Source: Candidatus Sphingomonas colombiensis
GTDB taxonomy: Bacteria > Pseudomonadota > Alphaproteobacteria > Sphingomonadales > Sphingomonadaceae
Length of the DNA stretch: 64,000 nt
Assembly (NCBI GenBank): GCA_029202845.1
Contig: CP119315.1
Coordinates: 3,255,001-3,319,000, forward strand
Direction: 5' to 3'
Shown here: one piece after another, positions 54,628-63,119 of the stretch
How positions within the stretch are numbered: the stretch's first letter is position 1
Layout: every line of letters starts with the position of its first letter
Made by a program: the position numbers and the translations under genes
Notes under the pieces: model-generated
The model's input: only the letters and a program-made list of their open reading frames with translations
What the model was told of the DNA's origin: nothing
Databases searched by the model: none

Positions 54628-55272
54628 TTACCGCGCGTGGAGCGTCGCGCCGAACAACAGCACGTTCTCAGACGGCGCGCTGACCTGCACCGATCCGCCC
54701 GTCTCTGCGGCGAGCGAGTGAACCAGATAAGCCGCGGCGCTGCGCGGGGTCACCTCCCGCTCGTCCGCGCCGTCGATCAGCGTGAGCCGCAACTCCTCAT
54801 CCAGGATGATGCGCGGGCCCTCCGCTTTCAGCACGATCTCGATCACGCCGCCGTTGTTTTCGCCACCGATCGCCAGCGTCCCGCCGCGCACTAGCGCATC
54901 ACCGGCGATCATCGAAAGGTTGAGCAAAACCTTAATCGCGGTCTTCGGCAGTTCCGGCTCTTCTACGAGCCACTGCAATTCAAGCCGCTTGTTATCCCCC
55001 AGCAGCCCCTCGATCGCGACCTGCGCCTCCCGCGTATCCACCAGATCGCCGAAGCCGCCCGCGGCACCGAAAGCAAGGCGGAAGAACTTCAGTTTGTTCG
55101 CCGAGGTGCGTGCACTGTCGTTCAACAATTCCAGGCAGCGATCACGCATCACCGGATCGGTTTCGTCGGCGAGCAATTCCAGCCCGTTGTTGAGCGCCCC
55201 CACTGGCGACAACAGGTCGTGGCACAGCCGCGAACACAGCAGACTGGCAAAATCGACCGGGCTGATCGTCAT
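54628..55272 (-). CDS. chpT: Histidine phosphotransferase ChpT
   Basis: 214 residues. ChpT relays phosphate from CckA to CtrA and CpdR in the alphaproteobacterial cell-cycle phosphorelay. The dimeric kinase-like helix carries the acceptor His in LCSRLCHDLLSPVGALNNGL, followed by a degenerate ATPase fold lacking ATP-binding boxes (SAAAYLVHSLAAETGG at the end). It lies 40 bases upstream of cheA on the same strand. Confidence 0.9.
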   Translation of the reverse strand: MTISPVDFASLLCSRLCHDLLSPVGALNNGLELLADETDPVMRDRCLELLNDSARTSANKLKFFRLAFGAAGGFGDLVDTREAQVAIEGLLGDNKRLELQWLVEEPELPKTAIKVLLNLSMIAGDALVRGGTLAIGGENNGGVIEIVLKAEGPRIILDEELRLTLIDGADEREVTPRSAAAYLVHSLAAETGGSVQVSAPSENVLLFGATLHAR

Positions 55273-55333
55273 ATTGGTCCCTTTCCGGCTTCGGCAGGCG
55301 CCGAAGTGGCCGGCGTTGTGGCGAAGCGCGGAG

Positions 55334-55756
55334 TCACGCGCAAGCCTCGTCCCGCACGATCTTCAGCGGATCGAAGCGACCGTGCACCACTCCATCGCTA
55401 ACCGCGCGCCAGGCCGAGACTTCGCCATTGCTTCCGACGATCAACCACAATGCGTCATCCGCCGCCGCCTGCGCCGCATCGGTTATGGATGGCATGGCGT
55501 CGCCCGATGGGTGGGAATGATAATTGCCGATCACCTTCCCGCCGCCGCCACGCGCCGCGCGATGCGCGGAAAGCAACGCGGCGGGATCGATTTCGAACCG
55601 GGTCGCCGGCGTGGGGTGAACATTGGCGCACGGCTGAGCCCGGATGCTGCCGTCCGGCGCGCGCAGCAGCAGGCCGCAAATCTCGTCCCGGCTCGCCGCC
55701 GCATCTGCGACGAGCCGTTCCAACAGCAATCTTGAAATCCGCAGCGTCCTATCCAT
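55334..55756 (-). CDS. M67 (JAMM/Mov34) family metallopeptidase
   Basis: 140 residues with the JAMM zinc site: Glu in RDEICGLLL, His pair in NYHSHPSGDAMPSITD. Bacterial members of this size cleave C-terminal extensions from ubiquitin-like sulfur carriers or act in thiamine/cysteine routes, often next to ThiF-like genes, none of which is here. Divergent from rluD with a 10-base gap. Confidence 0.88.
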   Translation of the reverse strand: MDRTLRISRLLLERLVADAAASRDEICGLLLRAPDGSIRAQPCANVHPTPATRFEIDPAALLSAHRAARGGGGKVIGNYHSHPSGDAMPSITDAAQAAADDALWLIVGSNGEVSAWRAVSDGVVHGRFDPLKIVRDEACA

Positions 55757-55766
55757 CTAAGACACA

Positions 55767-56714
55767 ATGGACCGGGGGGCTTCTGTCATTCAAGCAACGA
55801 TAACACCGGCCGCCGATGGCTGGCGGCTAGATCGTGCGTTGGCGGATGCGGTTCCCACGCTTTCGCGCGAACGATTGAAGGTGCTGATCGCCGGCGGCAA
55901 GGTTTCGCGCGACGGGCAGCTCGTCCGCGAACCGGCGCGCAAGGCTGCGGCTGGCGAGATTTTCTCGGTGACCGTTCCCGATCCCGTGCCCGCGCATAAC
56001 GAGGCACAGGATATCCCGCTCATCATCGCCTTTGAGGATGAGCATCTGATCGTCATCGACAAGCCCGCTGGGCTGGTCGTTCATCCGGCGGCGGGGAACC
56101 TCGACGGCACGCTGGTCAACGCGCTGCTGCATCATTGCAAGGGATCGCTGTCCGGCATCGGCGGAGTGGCCCGGCCGGGCATCGTGCATCGGATCGACAA
56201 GGATACATCCGGCCTGATGATCGCCGCCAAGACTGATCGGGCGCACGAAGGGCTGGCGAAGCAATTCGCCGACCATTCGATCGACCGGCGTTATCTGGCG
56301 ATCGTATCGGGTCACCCAATGCCGCCCGCCGGCAGTGTGGACGCGCCACTCGCGCGCAGTCCGCAAAACCGCAAGAAGATCGCGATCGTCCGCGCCGGCA
56401 AGCGCGCCGTCACGCATTATCGCACGGTGGAGCGGCTGCGCGCCGCGGCTCTGGTGGAATGTCGGCTCGAAACCGGGCGAACGCATCAGGTGCGAGTTCA
56501 TATGGCCTCGATCGGTCATCCGCTGCTCGGCGATCCGGTCTATGGCCGCACGAAGCAGGCGCATCGCGAAATCCTCGAAACCTTGGGTTTCCGCCGTCAG
56601 GCCTTGCACGCGGCGCGGCTGGGGTTCATTCATCCGATAACAAGAAGCGCTTTATCGTTCGAAAGCGCGATGCCTGCTGACATGCAGGAACTGTTCATTC
56701 AGCTCAACGTATAG
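55767..56714 (+). CDS. rluD: 23S rRNA pseudouridine synthase RluD
   Basis: 315 residues. S4 RNA-binding domain (LDRALADAVPTLSRERLKVL), then the RluA-family fold with catalytic Asp in VHRIDKDTSGLMIAAK, RRYLAIVSGHP and GRTHQVRVHMASIGHPLLGD. Modifies U1911, 1915 and 1917 of 23S rRNA in other bacteria. It is 65 bases upstream of rpoH. Confidence 0.93.
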   Translation: MDRGASVIQATITPAADGWRLDRALADAVPTLSRERLKVLIAGGKVSRDGQLVREPARKAAAGEIFSVTVPDPVPAHNEAQDIPLIIAFEDEHLIVIDKPAGLVVHPAAGNLDGTLVNALLHHCKGSLSGIGGVARPGIVHRIDKDTSGLMIAAKTDRAHEGLAKQFADHSIDRRYLAIVSGHPMPPAGSVDAPLARSPQNRKKIAIVRAGKRAVTHYRTVERLRAAALVECRLETGRTHQVRVHMASIGHPLLGDPVYGRTKQAHREILETLGFRRQALHAARLGFIHPITRSALSFESAMPADMQELFIQLNV

Positions 56715-56779
56715 ATCAGGAAGCGACGCGGTGCCCAATTGGGGCCGCGAACTTTCCGGGAAAGGGAAAGGGTAGGATC

Positions 56780-57682
56780 ATGGCAAACCGCAGCAACGTC
56801 CCAGCGACGATCCCTGCGCTCGGCGGAGAGCAAAGCCTCAACCGCTATCTCGCCGAGATCAAGAAGTTCCCCATTCTGGCGCCCGAGCAGGAATATATGC
56901 TCGCAAAGCGTTTTCAGGAGCATGGTGATACCGAGGCTGCGGCGCAGCTCGTCACTTCGCACCTCCGCCTCGTCGCGAAGATCGCGATGGGTTATCGCGG
57001 CTATGGCCTGCCAGTTTCGGAGCTGATCTCCGAAGGCAATATCGGCCTGATGCAGGGCGTGAAGAAATTCGAGCCCGATCGCGGCTTCCGCCTCGCCACC
57101 TATGCAATGTGGTGGATCAGGGCCTCGATCCAGGAATTCATCCTGCGTTCGTGGAGCCTCGTGAAAATGGGCACCACGGCGGCGCAGAAGAAATTGTTCT
57201 TCAATCTCCGCCGCATGAAGGCCCGGCTCGACGCGTTCGAGGACGGCGATCTCAAGCCGGAGGACGTGCAGAAAATCGCGACCGATCTCGGTGTGACCGA
57301 GGCGGATGTCGTCAGCATGAATCGCCGCATGGCGATGGGCGGCGACACCAGCCTCAACGTGCCGATGCGCGAAGATGGCGAGGGTCAGTGGCAGGATTGG
57401 CTGGCAGACGATGCGCCGTTGCAGGACTCAGTGGTGGCCGAGGCACAGGAAGCCGATGTACGCCACGAAATGCTGGTTTCCGCGATGGACGATCTCAACG
57501 ATCGTGAGAAACACATCCTGACCGAACGCCGCCTGACCGACGACCCCAAGACGCTGGAGGAACTCAGCCAGGTCTATGGTGTCAGCCGCGAGCGCGTCCG
57601 CCAGATCGAGGTGCGCGCGTTCGAGAAGCTGCAAAAGGCGATGATGCGCCTTGCCGGCGAAAAGCGCCTGCTGGCCGCCTGA
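56780..57682 (+). CDS. rpoH: RNA polymerase heat-shock sigma factor sigma-32
   Basis: 300 residues. Region 2 (HLRLVAKIAMGYRGYGLPVS, FRLATYAMWWIRASIQEFIL), the RpoH box QKKLFFNLR that separates it from housekeeping sigma, and region 4 (SQVYGVSRERVRQIEVRAFE). The 65-base leader contains CTTTCC-G-GGAAAG, a 6-bp inverted repeat (56751-56763) just upstream of the GGTAGGATC ribosome site that could affect translation, as RpoH is thermoregulated in other bacteria. That last point is inference. Confidence 0.96.
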   Translation: MANRSNVPATIPALGGEQSLNRYLAEIKKFPILAPEQEYMLAKRFQEHGDTEAAAQLVTSHLRLVAKIAMGYRGYGLPVSELISEGNIGLMQGVKKFEPDRGFRLATYAMWWIRASIQEFILRSWSLVKMGTTAAQKKLFFNLRRMKARLDAFEDGDLKPEDVQKIATDLGVTEADVVSMNRRMAMGGDTSLNVPMREDGEGQWQDWLADDAPLQDSVVAEAQEADVRHEMLVSAMDDLNDREKHILTERRLTDDPKTLEELSQVYGVSRERVRQIEVRAFEKLQKAMMRLAGEKRLLAA

Positions 57683-57747
57683 TCCCCGAACTGCGGCAGC
57701 ATAGCGGGGCATTGCTGGCGATCATGTTGCTCGGCTAACGCTGGCAC

Positions 57748-58425
57748 ATGATCGCACGCATGCTCCGTATCTGCGGTAAGGCCGCCTTGTGGTTCGTTGG
57801 CCTGTCTGTTCTGTGGGTCGCAATCCTGCGTTTCGTGCCGACCCCCGTCACGTTCACCATGCTCGGCGACATGCTCTCGGGGCACTCGATCACTAAGCAA
57901 TGGCGCCCGCTGAGCGAGATCGATCCCAATATGGCGCGCGCCGCAATCGCGGGCGAAGATGCGCGTTTCTGCTCCCACCACGGCTTTGATTTCAAGGCGA
58001 TCGCGGGCGCGGCCTATCGCAATGCGGAGGGCAAGCGCATCCGGGGCGGCTCCACCATCAGCCAGCAGACAGCGAAGAACGTCTTTCTGATTCAGGGCGG
58101 CGGCTATGTCCGCAAGGCGTTCGAGGCGTGGTTCACCGTGCTGATCGAGACGATGTGGGGTAAGCGGCGGATTATGGAGGTGTATCTAAACGTCGCGGAG
58201 ACCGGCATCGGCACCTATGGCGCCGAAGCGGGCGCGATGCGTTACTTTCATCACTCCGCGACCCACCTCACCCCGCTGGAGGCTGCGCGCATCGCCGCAG
58301 TGCTTCCGCTTCCGAAGAAACGCGAGGCGGTCGATCCGGACGGTTTCGTGCGGCGCCACGGCAACGCGCTCGCGCGCTATGTCGGCGTCGTGAAGCGGAA
58401 CGGGCTGGATAACTGCCTCAAATAG
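57748..58425 (+). CDS. mtgA: Monofunctional peptidoglycan glycosyltransferase
   Basis: 225 residues: one N-terminal helix and a GT51 domain with catalytic Glu in AGEDARFCSHHGFDFKAI and the RGGSTISQQTAKNVFL signature, plus ETMWGKRRIMEVYLNVAETG. Polymerises lipid II glycan chains in the periplasm. Normal length. Stands 65 bases after rpoH. Confidence 0.95.
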   Translation: MIARMLRICGKAALWFVGLSVLWVAILRFVPTPVTFTMLGDMLSGHSITKQWRPLSEIDPNMARAAIAGEDARFCSHHGFDFKAIAGAAYRNAEGKRIRGGSTISQQTAKNVFLIQGGGYVRKAFEAWFTVLIETMWGKRRIMEVYLNVAETGIGTYGAEAGAMRYFHHSATHLTPLEAARIAAVLPLPKKREAVDPDGFVRRHGNALARYVGVVKRNGLDNCLK

Positions 58426-58573
58426 CACTCGCATCCGCAAGGATCGTTCAACCAACACATTGCGTCTACATCGCTTCTTGAGATCGTTTGCGGATACAAT
58501 CGGCATTGGCGGGTGTTAGCCAACGACGAATAATGTCGAAAACTGCATCGATCCAAACAGGGAGAAGGATGTG

Positions 58574-59122
58574 ATGAAACTGGTCTACGCGGTTGCGCTC
58601 GCTCCGCTTGTGCTCGCCGGATGCAACAACAAGCCCGAGGTGAAGGCCGAGAATGCATCCGTAGCCGAGGTCGCCGCGGCGGCGAACAATGCGATACGAA
58701 TGGAGCCGGGCAAGTGGCGGACCGAGGTTTCCGTCGATACCGTCGATGTCGCGAACATGCCGCCGCAAGTGGCAGATACGATGAAGAGACAGCTCTCCGC
58801 CGCCGGCAAACAAACGGTCGAAGCATGCGTGACCAAGGAGCAGGCGGAACGTCCACCGGAGGATATGCTCGGTGGCAACGGCATGAAATCCTGCCGCTAC
58901 GACACGTTCGAGATCAAGGGTGGGAAGCTCAACGCCGAGATGACCTGCCAGGGCGCACCGTCCGGCCCAGGCGCGATGCATAGCAAGGTATCGGGGGACT
59001 TCGGCAGCAGCGGCTATGATCTGATCAGCGAGGCCAAGGTCGATATGAACGGCCAGACCATCACCACCAAGACTAAGATCAAGGGCACGCGGATCGGTGC
59101 CTGCGATGCAAAGGCCGGCTGA
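58574..59122 (+). CDS. DUF3617 family lipoprotein
   Basis: 182 residues with a lipobox (VLAGC, Cys about 17) and the family pattern MEPGKWRTEVSVDTVDV, ACVTKEQAERPPEDML, CRYDTFEIKGGKL and MTCQG, containing the conserved cysteine pair. Function unknown, common in sphingomonads. The ATG at 58574 follows GGGAGAAGGATGTG. A GC-rich hairpin follows it. Confidence 0.85.
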   Translation: MKLVYAVALAPLVLAGCNNKPEVKAENASVAEVAAAANNAIRMEPGKWRTEVSVDTVDVANMPPQVADTMKRQLSAAGKQTVEACVTKEQAERPPEDMLGGNGMKSCRYDTFEIKGGKLNAEMTCQGAPSGPGAMHSKVSGDFGSSGYDLISEAKVDMNGQTITTKTKIKGTRIGACDAKAG

Positions 59123-59173
59123 CACTCAGCTATGAAGGCAGCGGGGCTAGATCGCCGCCGTCGCAACATTGGG

Positions 59174-59207
59174 GCGGGCCGCATGATATCCCAATCACGC
59201 GGCCCGC
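59174..59207. terminator. Hairpin between converging DUF3617 gene and ybaB
   Basis: Perfect 9-bp stem GCGGGCCGC/GCGGCCCGC (59174-59182 with 59199-59207), 16-base loop. Sits between convergent genes, so may terminate either; no T-run on either side. Confidence 0.5.
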
Positions 59208-59225
59208 TAACCGCTTATCGCCGCT

Positions 59226-59549
59226 TCAGAACGGCAGCTTGAACCCCGGCGGCAGCGAAAGGCCGCTGGTCATCTTCGCCATCTCAGCAGAAGAGGCCGC
59301 ATCGGCCTTGGCCCGCGCATCGTTTAGCGCGGCAGCGACCAGATCCTCCACCATCTGCTTTTCGGATGGCTGGAGCAGCGATTCGTCGATCGACACCGCG
59401 ATGATCCGGCCCTTGGCGGAAGCCTTCACCTTGACGAGACCACCGCCGGCGGCACCGTCCACCTCGATCGTGTCGAGATTGTCTTGCGCCTTGGTCAGTT
59501 CGTTTTGCACGTTCTGAGCCATGGCAAGAATATCGTTCAAGTCCTTCAC
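59226..59549 (-). CDS. YbaB/EbfC family nucleoid-associated protein
   Basis: 107 residues: MKDLNDILAMAQNVQNELTK starts an alpha-helix pair around a beta sheet (GGGLVKVKASAKGRIIAVSI). DNA-binding dimer. The start overlaps the dnaX stop by 4 bases, the widely conserved dnaX-ybaB coupling. Confidence 0.93.
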   Translation of the reverse strand: MKDLNDILAMAQNVQNELTKAQDNLDTIEVDGAAGGGLVKVKASAKGRIIAVSIDESLLQPSEKQMVEDLVAAALNDARAKADAASSAEMAKMTSGLSLPPGFKLPF

Positions 59550-61162
59550 AATACGCTCCGTTTAGGCCAGTCTATAAGTTCTGCGTCCGGAAAAGCCGCG
59601 CGCGCTGCGGCGACAATCGGGGTGTCGAGGATGGCCTGACGTGCCGCTTCGTCGGCAGCGTCATCAGCCTCCTTCATACTGGGTTCGCCCGGCTCATCGA
59701 CCATCGCGACCTTCCACGCGCGGCCGGTTTCCGCCTTCAACACCTGTGCAAATTCGGTGAGCGTATCAGCGGAGACCGGGCGGGAGCCGCTGAACGCAAT
59801 CTCACCGGGCGCGATGCGCACCAGCCGGGCATTGCTGCGCAGCCGATGATAGAGCGCGTGATGACCGCGATCCTCGACCATTGCCATGAGGCCGGCGAAT
59901 TCATTCGGTGCCCGCTCTTGCTGCACCGGCGCGGCAACGGCCGGGCCGTTTACGGTGATGCCGCCATTGGCAATCTGCCGCGCCAGTTCCCCCGGATCGG
60001 GCAAGGTCGAGGCATGTACCACCCGCAGCAGCGCCATTTCCGCCGTCTCGATCGGCATCGCCGCGCGCGCGACCTCGTCATGCCCCTTCAATAGCAACTG
60101 CCATAGCCGGTGGAGCATCGCGAAGGAGAGTTTCGTCGCCCATTCGCCGTAAGCGCTGCGCTCATCCTCAGGCTGCGCAGGGTCTTCCACCGCGCCGACC
60201 TTTGCCAGCGTCACCCCGTGCACCGCCTCCAGCAGCGCACGGAACACCGATTGCGGATCAACGCCAAGGTCATATTGCCGCCGAAGCGCCGTAAGCGCGC
60301 CCGGCGCGTCACCGGCCAGCAACAGCCCGAGCAGATCGCGCACCGCGCCGCGATCGGACAGGCCGAGCATATCGCGCACCGCCGCCGCGCGTATGCCTCC
60401 ACCCTCAAGATCGGCATGAGCGATCGCCTGATCGAGAATCGACAGGCCATCGCGCGCGGACCCTTCCGCCGCGCGTGCGATCAGCGCGAGCGCCTCCGGC
60501 TCGGCCTCCACCGTCTCCTCGGTGCAGACCCAGGCGAAATGATCCGAGAGTTTCTCGGCCGGGATACGCCGCAGATCGAAACGCTGGCAGCGGGAGAGAA
60601 CAGTGACCGGCACCTTGTTCACCTCGGTCGTGGCGAACAGGAATTTCACATGGGCCGGCGGCTCCTCCAGCGTCTTCAACAGCCCGTTGAAGGCCGCCTT
60701 GGACAGCATATGGACTTCGTCGATGATGTAGATCTTGTAGCGCGCCGACACCGCCGCATAGCGCGACGCCTCGATGATCTCGCGGATGTCGTCGATGCCG
60801 GTGTGGCTGGCGGCGTCCATCTCGATCACGTCGATATGGCGCCCCTCGGCAATGGCGCGGCACGGCTCACATTTGCCGCACGGATCGATCGTGGGGCCGC
60901 CCTGCCCGTCTTCCCCGACGCAGTTCAGCGCCTTGGCGATAAGGCGAGCGGTTGAGGTCTTACCCACTCCGCGCACCCCGGTGAGCAGGAACGCATGAGC
61001 GATGCGATCACGCCGGATCGCATTCTCCAGCGTGCGCACCATCGCTTCCTGCCCGATCAGGGCAGCGAACGTCTGCGGACGATATTTCCGCGCGAGCACG
61101 CGATAGGCTTCACCGCCGCGCTGCGGCTGGGGCGGTTCGTCGAGGCCGAGGGAATCGCTCAT
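59546..61162 (-). CDS. dnaX: DNA polymerase III subunit gamma/tau
   Basis: 538 residues. Clamp-loader AAA+ with Walker A LTGVRGVGKTSTARL, zinc cysteines in NCVGEDGQ...DPCGKCEPC, Walker B YIIDEVHMLS, and the C-terminal tau part (about 370-538) with the domain that binds polymerase. I see no clear A-rich slippery site for gamma. Second gene of the ffs-dnaX-ybaB cluster. Confidence 0.95.
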   Translation of the reverse strand: MSDSLGLDEPPQPQRGGEAYRVLARKYRPQTFAALIGQEAMVRTLENAIRRDRIAHAFLLTGVRGVGKTSTARLIAKALNCVGEDGQGGPTIDPCGKCEPCRAIAEGRHIDVIEMDAASHTGIDDIREIIEASRYAAVSARYKIYIIDEVHMLSKAAFNGLLKTLEEPPAHVKFLFATTEVNKVPVTVLSRCQRFDLRRIPAEKLSDHFAWVCTEETVEAEPEALALIARAAEGSARDGLSILDQAIAHADLEGGGIRAAAVRDMLGLSDRGAVRDLLGLLLAGDAPGALTALRRQYDLGVDPQSVFRALLEAVHGVTLAKVGAVEDPAQPEDERSAYGEWATKLSFAMLHRLWQLLLKGHDEVARAAMPIETAEMALLRVVHASTLPDPGELARQIANGGITVNGPAVAAPVQQERAPNEFAGLMAMVEDRGHHALYHRLRSNARLVRIAPGEIAFSGSRPVSADTLTEFAQVLKAETGRAWKVAMVDEPGEPSMKEADDAADEAARQAILDTPIVAAARAAFPDAELIDWPKRSVL

Positions 61163-61288
61163 CGGCCCGCGCTCATAGGATGGAATTGGGTCACAGGGGT
61201 TAGATAGGCCCTGCGATCGCGTTCGTCAGCGGAGAAATGTTCTTGGTGGCGGCGCGGTGCGCGCCAAGCTGCATCGACAGCGAGCGGT

Positions 61289-61377
61289 GGGAGCCGGAAC
61301 GACCCGCGGCGAAATCGTTGTGGCTGCTTCCGTCAGGATCTGACCAGGTTGGCGACGACCACGTCCGCCCGACTCCC
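61289..61377 (-). ncRNA. ffs: 4.5S RNA (small bacterial SRP RNA)
   Basis: On the minus strand the universally conserved apical motif is present: GGTCAGATCCTGACGGAAGCAGCC, given here in halves as GGTCAGATCCTGAC and GGAAGCAGCC. The ends pair, GGGAGTCGG with CCGGCTCCC (one G-U). It binds Ffh and is conserved directly upstream of dnaX. Ends are approximate by a few bases. Some 90 bases further, GGCGCG-CACCG-CGCC within CTTGG/CCAAG (about 61235-61265) may terminate it. Confidence 0.92.
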
Positions 61378-61418
61378 GCGCGCCATATGGCGGAGCCGGG
61401 CGGCGTGTTCAAGCCGTG

Positions 61419-61673
61419 TTACCAGCCACGAACGCGATAACACACGCGATGACGGTTATAATGGCCGCGCCACTCGCACACGCGACGCCATTTCGGCCCG
61501 CGATTCCAGCCGTGGCCGCGATCCCATCCACGGTGACGACCGTTATCGCCGCGCCAGTGGCGATCATGGTTCTTGTAATAGCCGTTACCGCGCCAATCCT
61601 GCGCCTGAGCGACACTGGGCACGAATGCGGTCACCGCCATCATGCCGGCGAGGCCGAGGATCATCTTGTTCAT
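61419..61673 (-). CDS. Small exported Arg/Trp/His-rich protein
   Basis: 84 residues from the ATG at 61673: a signal peptide (MNKMILGLAGMMAVTAFVPS, cut after AQAQ) and a mature part rich in Trp, Arg, His and Gly (HWRGDNGRHRGWDRGHGWNR) with two cysteines in CEWRGH and HRVCYRVRGW. Composition recalls RcnB-like or YXWGXW-type periplasmic proteins. Function unknown. Upstream of ffs on the same strand. Confidence 0.7.
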   Translation of the reverse strand: MNKMILGLAGMMAVTAFVPSVAQAQDWRGNGYYKNHDRHWRGDNGRHRGWDRGHGWNRGPKWRRVCEWRGHYNRHRVCYRVRGW

Positions 61674-61716
61674 GTGGCTCACTCCTACTCATCTCTCACA
61701 TGAGCTGGATATTGGC

Positions 61717-62052
61717 TTATCGCCCCTGCATGTTCCGTGAACCCGTCGGTAATCTCACAGTCAGGCCGTCGAGCGTTTCGGAAAGGACAATCTGGCACGA
61801 CAGACGGCTGGTACGCGTCGCATCGTAAGCGAGATCGAGCATATCCTCTTCATCCTCGCTCGCCGGGGGGAGACGATCGAAATCCGCCGCATCGACGATG
61901 ACGTGGCAGGTGGCGCAGGCCATCTGTCCTTCACACGTCCCCTCCAACGGCTGACCGTTGCGCTGCCCCACCTCAAGCAGGCTTTCGCCGACCGCCGCCG
62001 CGACTTCACTGACAGTGCCGTCGGTGGCCACGAATCGCACTTTCATCGTCAT
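61717..62052 (-). CDS. Adrenodoxin-type 2Fe-2S ferredoxin
   Basis: 111 residues. Cluster cysteines in GTCEGQMACATCHVIV and LSCQIVLSE, plus the DEEDMLDLA acidic interaction patch of ISC/adrenodoxin-type ferredoxins. Supplies electrons, probably in Fe-S assembly since the start overlaps the stop of a cysteine desulfurase by 4 bases. Confidence 0.92.
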   Translation of the reverse strand: MTMKVRFVATDGTVSEVAAAVGESLLEVGQRNGQPLEGTCEGQMACATCHVIVDAADFDRLPPASEDEEDMLDLAYDATRTSRLSCQIVLSETLDGLTVRLPTGSRNMQGR

Positions 62053-63119
62053 GCCGCGATCCTTTGCGCATCGGCCGCCGCCACGATCCGAGCGATCGCG
62101 GCGTCCAGTTCGTGCTCCGTCGTATAGCGTCCGAAGCCGAGACGGATCGAGCCGCGTGCCTCAGCATCGGTCAATCCGATCGCCTTCAGCACATGGCTGG
62201 GTCGCCCGGAGCCACTGGCGCAGGCCGATCCGGCGGAGAAAGCGATATCGCGACAATCGGACATCAGTCGATTCACATCCACACCCGCACGGCGCACATT
62301 GAGATTGCCGTGATAGCGCTGGCTCGACGAGCCGTTAACCGCCCAGCCGGTCAGCCGCTCGGCCGCCAGCGACCAGAGCCGCTCAATATGCGCGCGATCC
62401 TGTTCCGCTCGTTCGGCCATCAGCCGCGCGGCGACACCAAAGCCGACGCATAGCGCCGGGCTGAGCGTTCCCGAGCGCCCGCCCTCCTGATCCCCGCCGT
62501 GGAGCAGCGGCGTCAGCGTCACGCCATCGCGAATCCACAATGCGCCGACGCCCTTCGGCCCGTGGATCTTATGCGCGGAAAGCGCGATCACGTCGCAGCC
62601 GTCGGGAATGGCGACGCGGCCATAACCCTGCACCGCGTCGCACAGCATCAGCGCGCCGGCGCCACGGGCTTGCGTGGCGATCTCTGCAATCGGCTGGATC
62701 ACGCCAATCTCGTTGTTGACCAGCATGGTGGCGACCAACGCCGCCCCCCGGAGCGCCCCGGCCAGCGCGGCGCGATCGACCAGCCCCTCGCGATCGACCG
62801 GCACGATCCGCGATTCGCCGGCCGCTCGCGCGGTGTCGAGCACCGCCGCATGCTCGGTCGCGATCGTCACGATCGGGCCGCCGACGCCCTTGATCGCCCA
62901 GTTCAACGCCTCGGTGGCGCCGGAGGTGAAGACCACGCGACCACCCTTCGGCAGCAGCGCCGACACCTGCGCGCGCGCCACCTCGATCGACGCCTTCGCC
63001 TTGCGACCAGCGGAATGAGCGGAATGCGGATTGGCGTGATCGTCACGCAGCCACGGCACCATCGCCTCGAACGCTTCGGGCGCAAGCGGCGTGGTCGCCT
63101 GATAATCGAGATAGATCAT
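62049..63119 (-). CDS. Cysteine desulfurase (NifS/IscS family)
   Basis: 356 residues. PLP-Lys in IALSAHKIHGPKG, the His of IATEHAAVLDTAR, and the sulfur-accepting Cys in SAGSACASGSGRPSHVLKAIG. Takes sulfur from cysteine for Fe-S or thio cofactors. It overlaps its upstream paralog by 4 bases and the downstream ferredoxin by 4 bases, so the three are one tightly coupled unit. Confidence 0.93.
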   Translation of the reverse strand: MIYLDYQATTPLAPEAFEAMVPWLRDDHANPHSAHSAGRKAKASIEVARAQVSALLPKGGRVVFTSGATEALNWAIKGVGGPIVTIATEHAAVLDTARAAGESRIVPVDREGLVDRAALAGALRGAALVATMLVNNEIGVIQPIAEIATQARGAGALMLCDAVQGYGRVAIPDGCDVIALSAHKIHGPKGVGALWIRDGVTLTPLLHGGDQEGGRSGTLSPALCVGFGVAARLMAERAEQDRAHIERLWSLAAERLTGWAVNGSSSQRYHGNLNVRRAGVDVNRLMSDCRDIAFSAGSACASGSGRPSHVLKAIGLTDAEARGSIRLGFGRYTTEHELDAAIARIVAAADAQRIAA

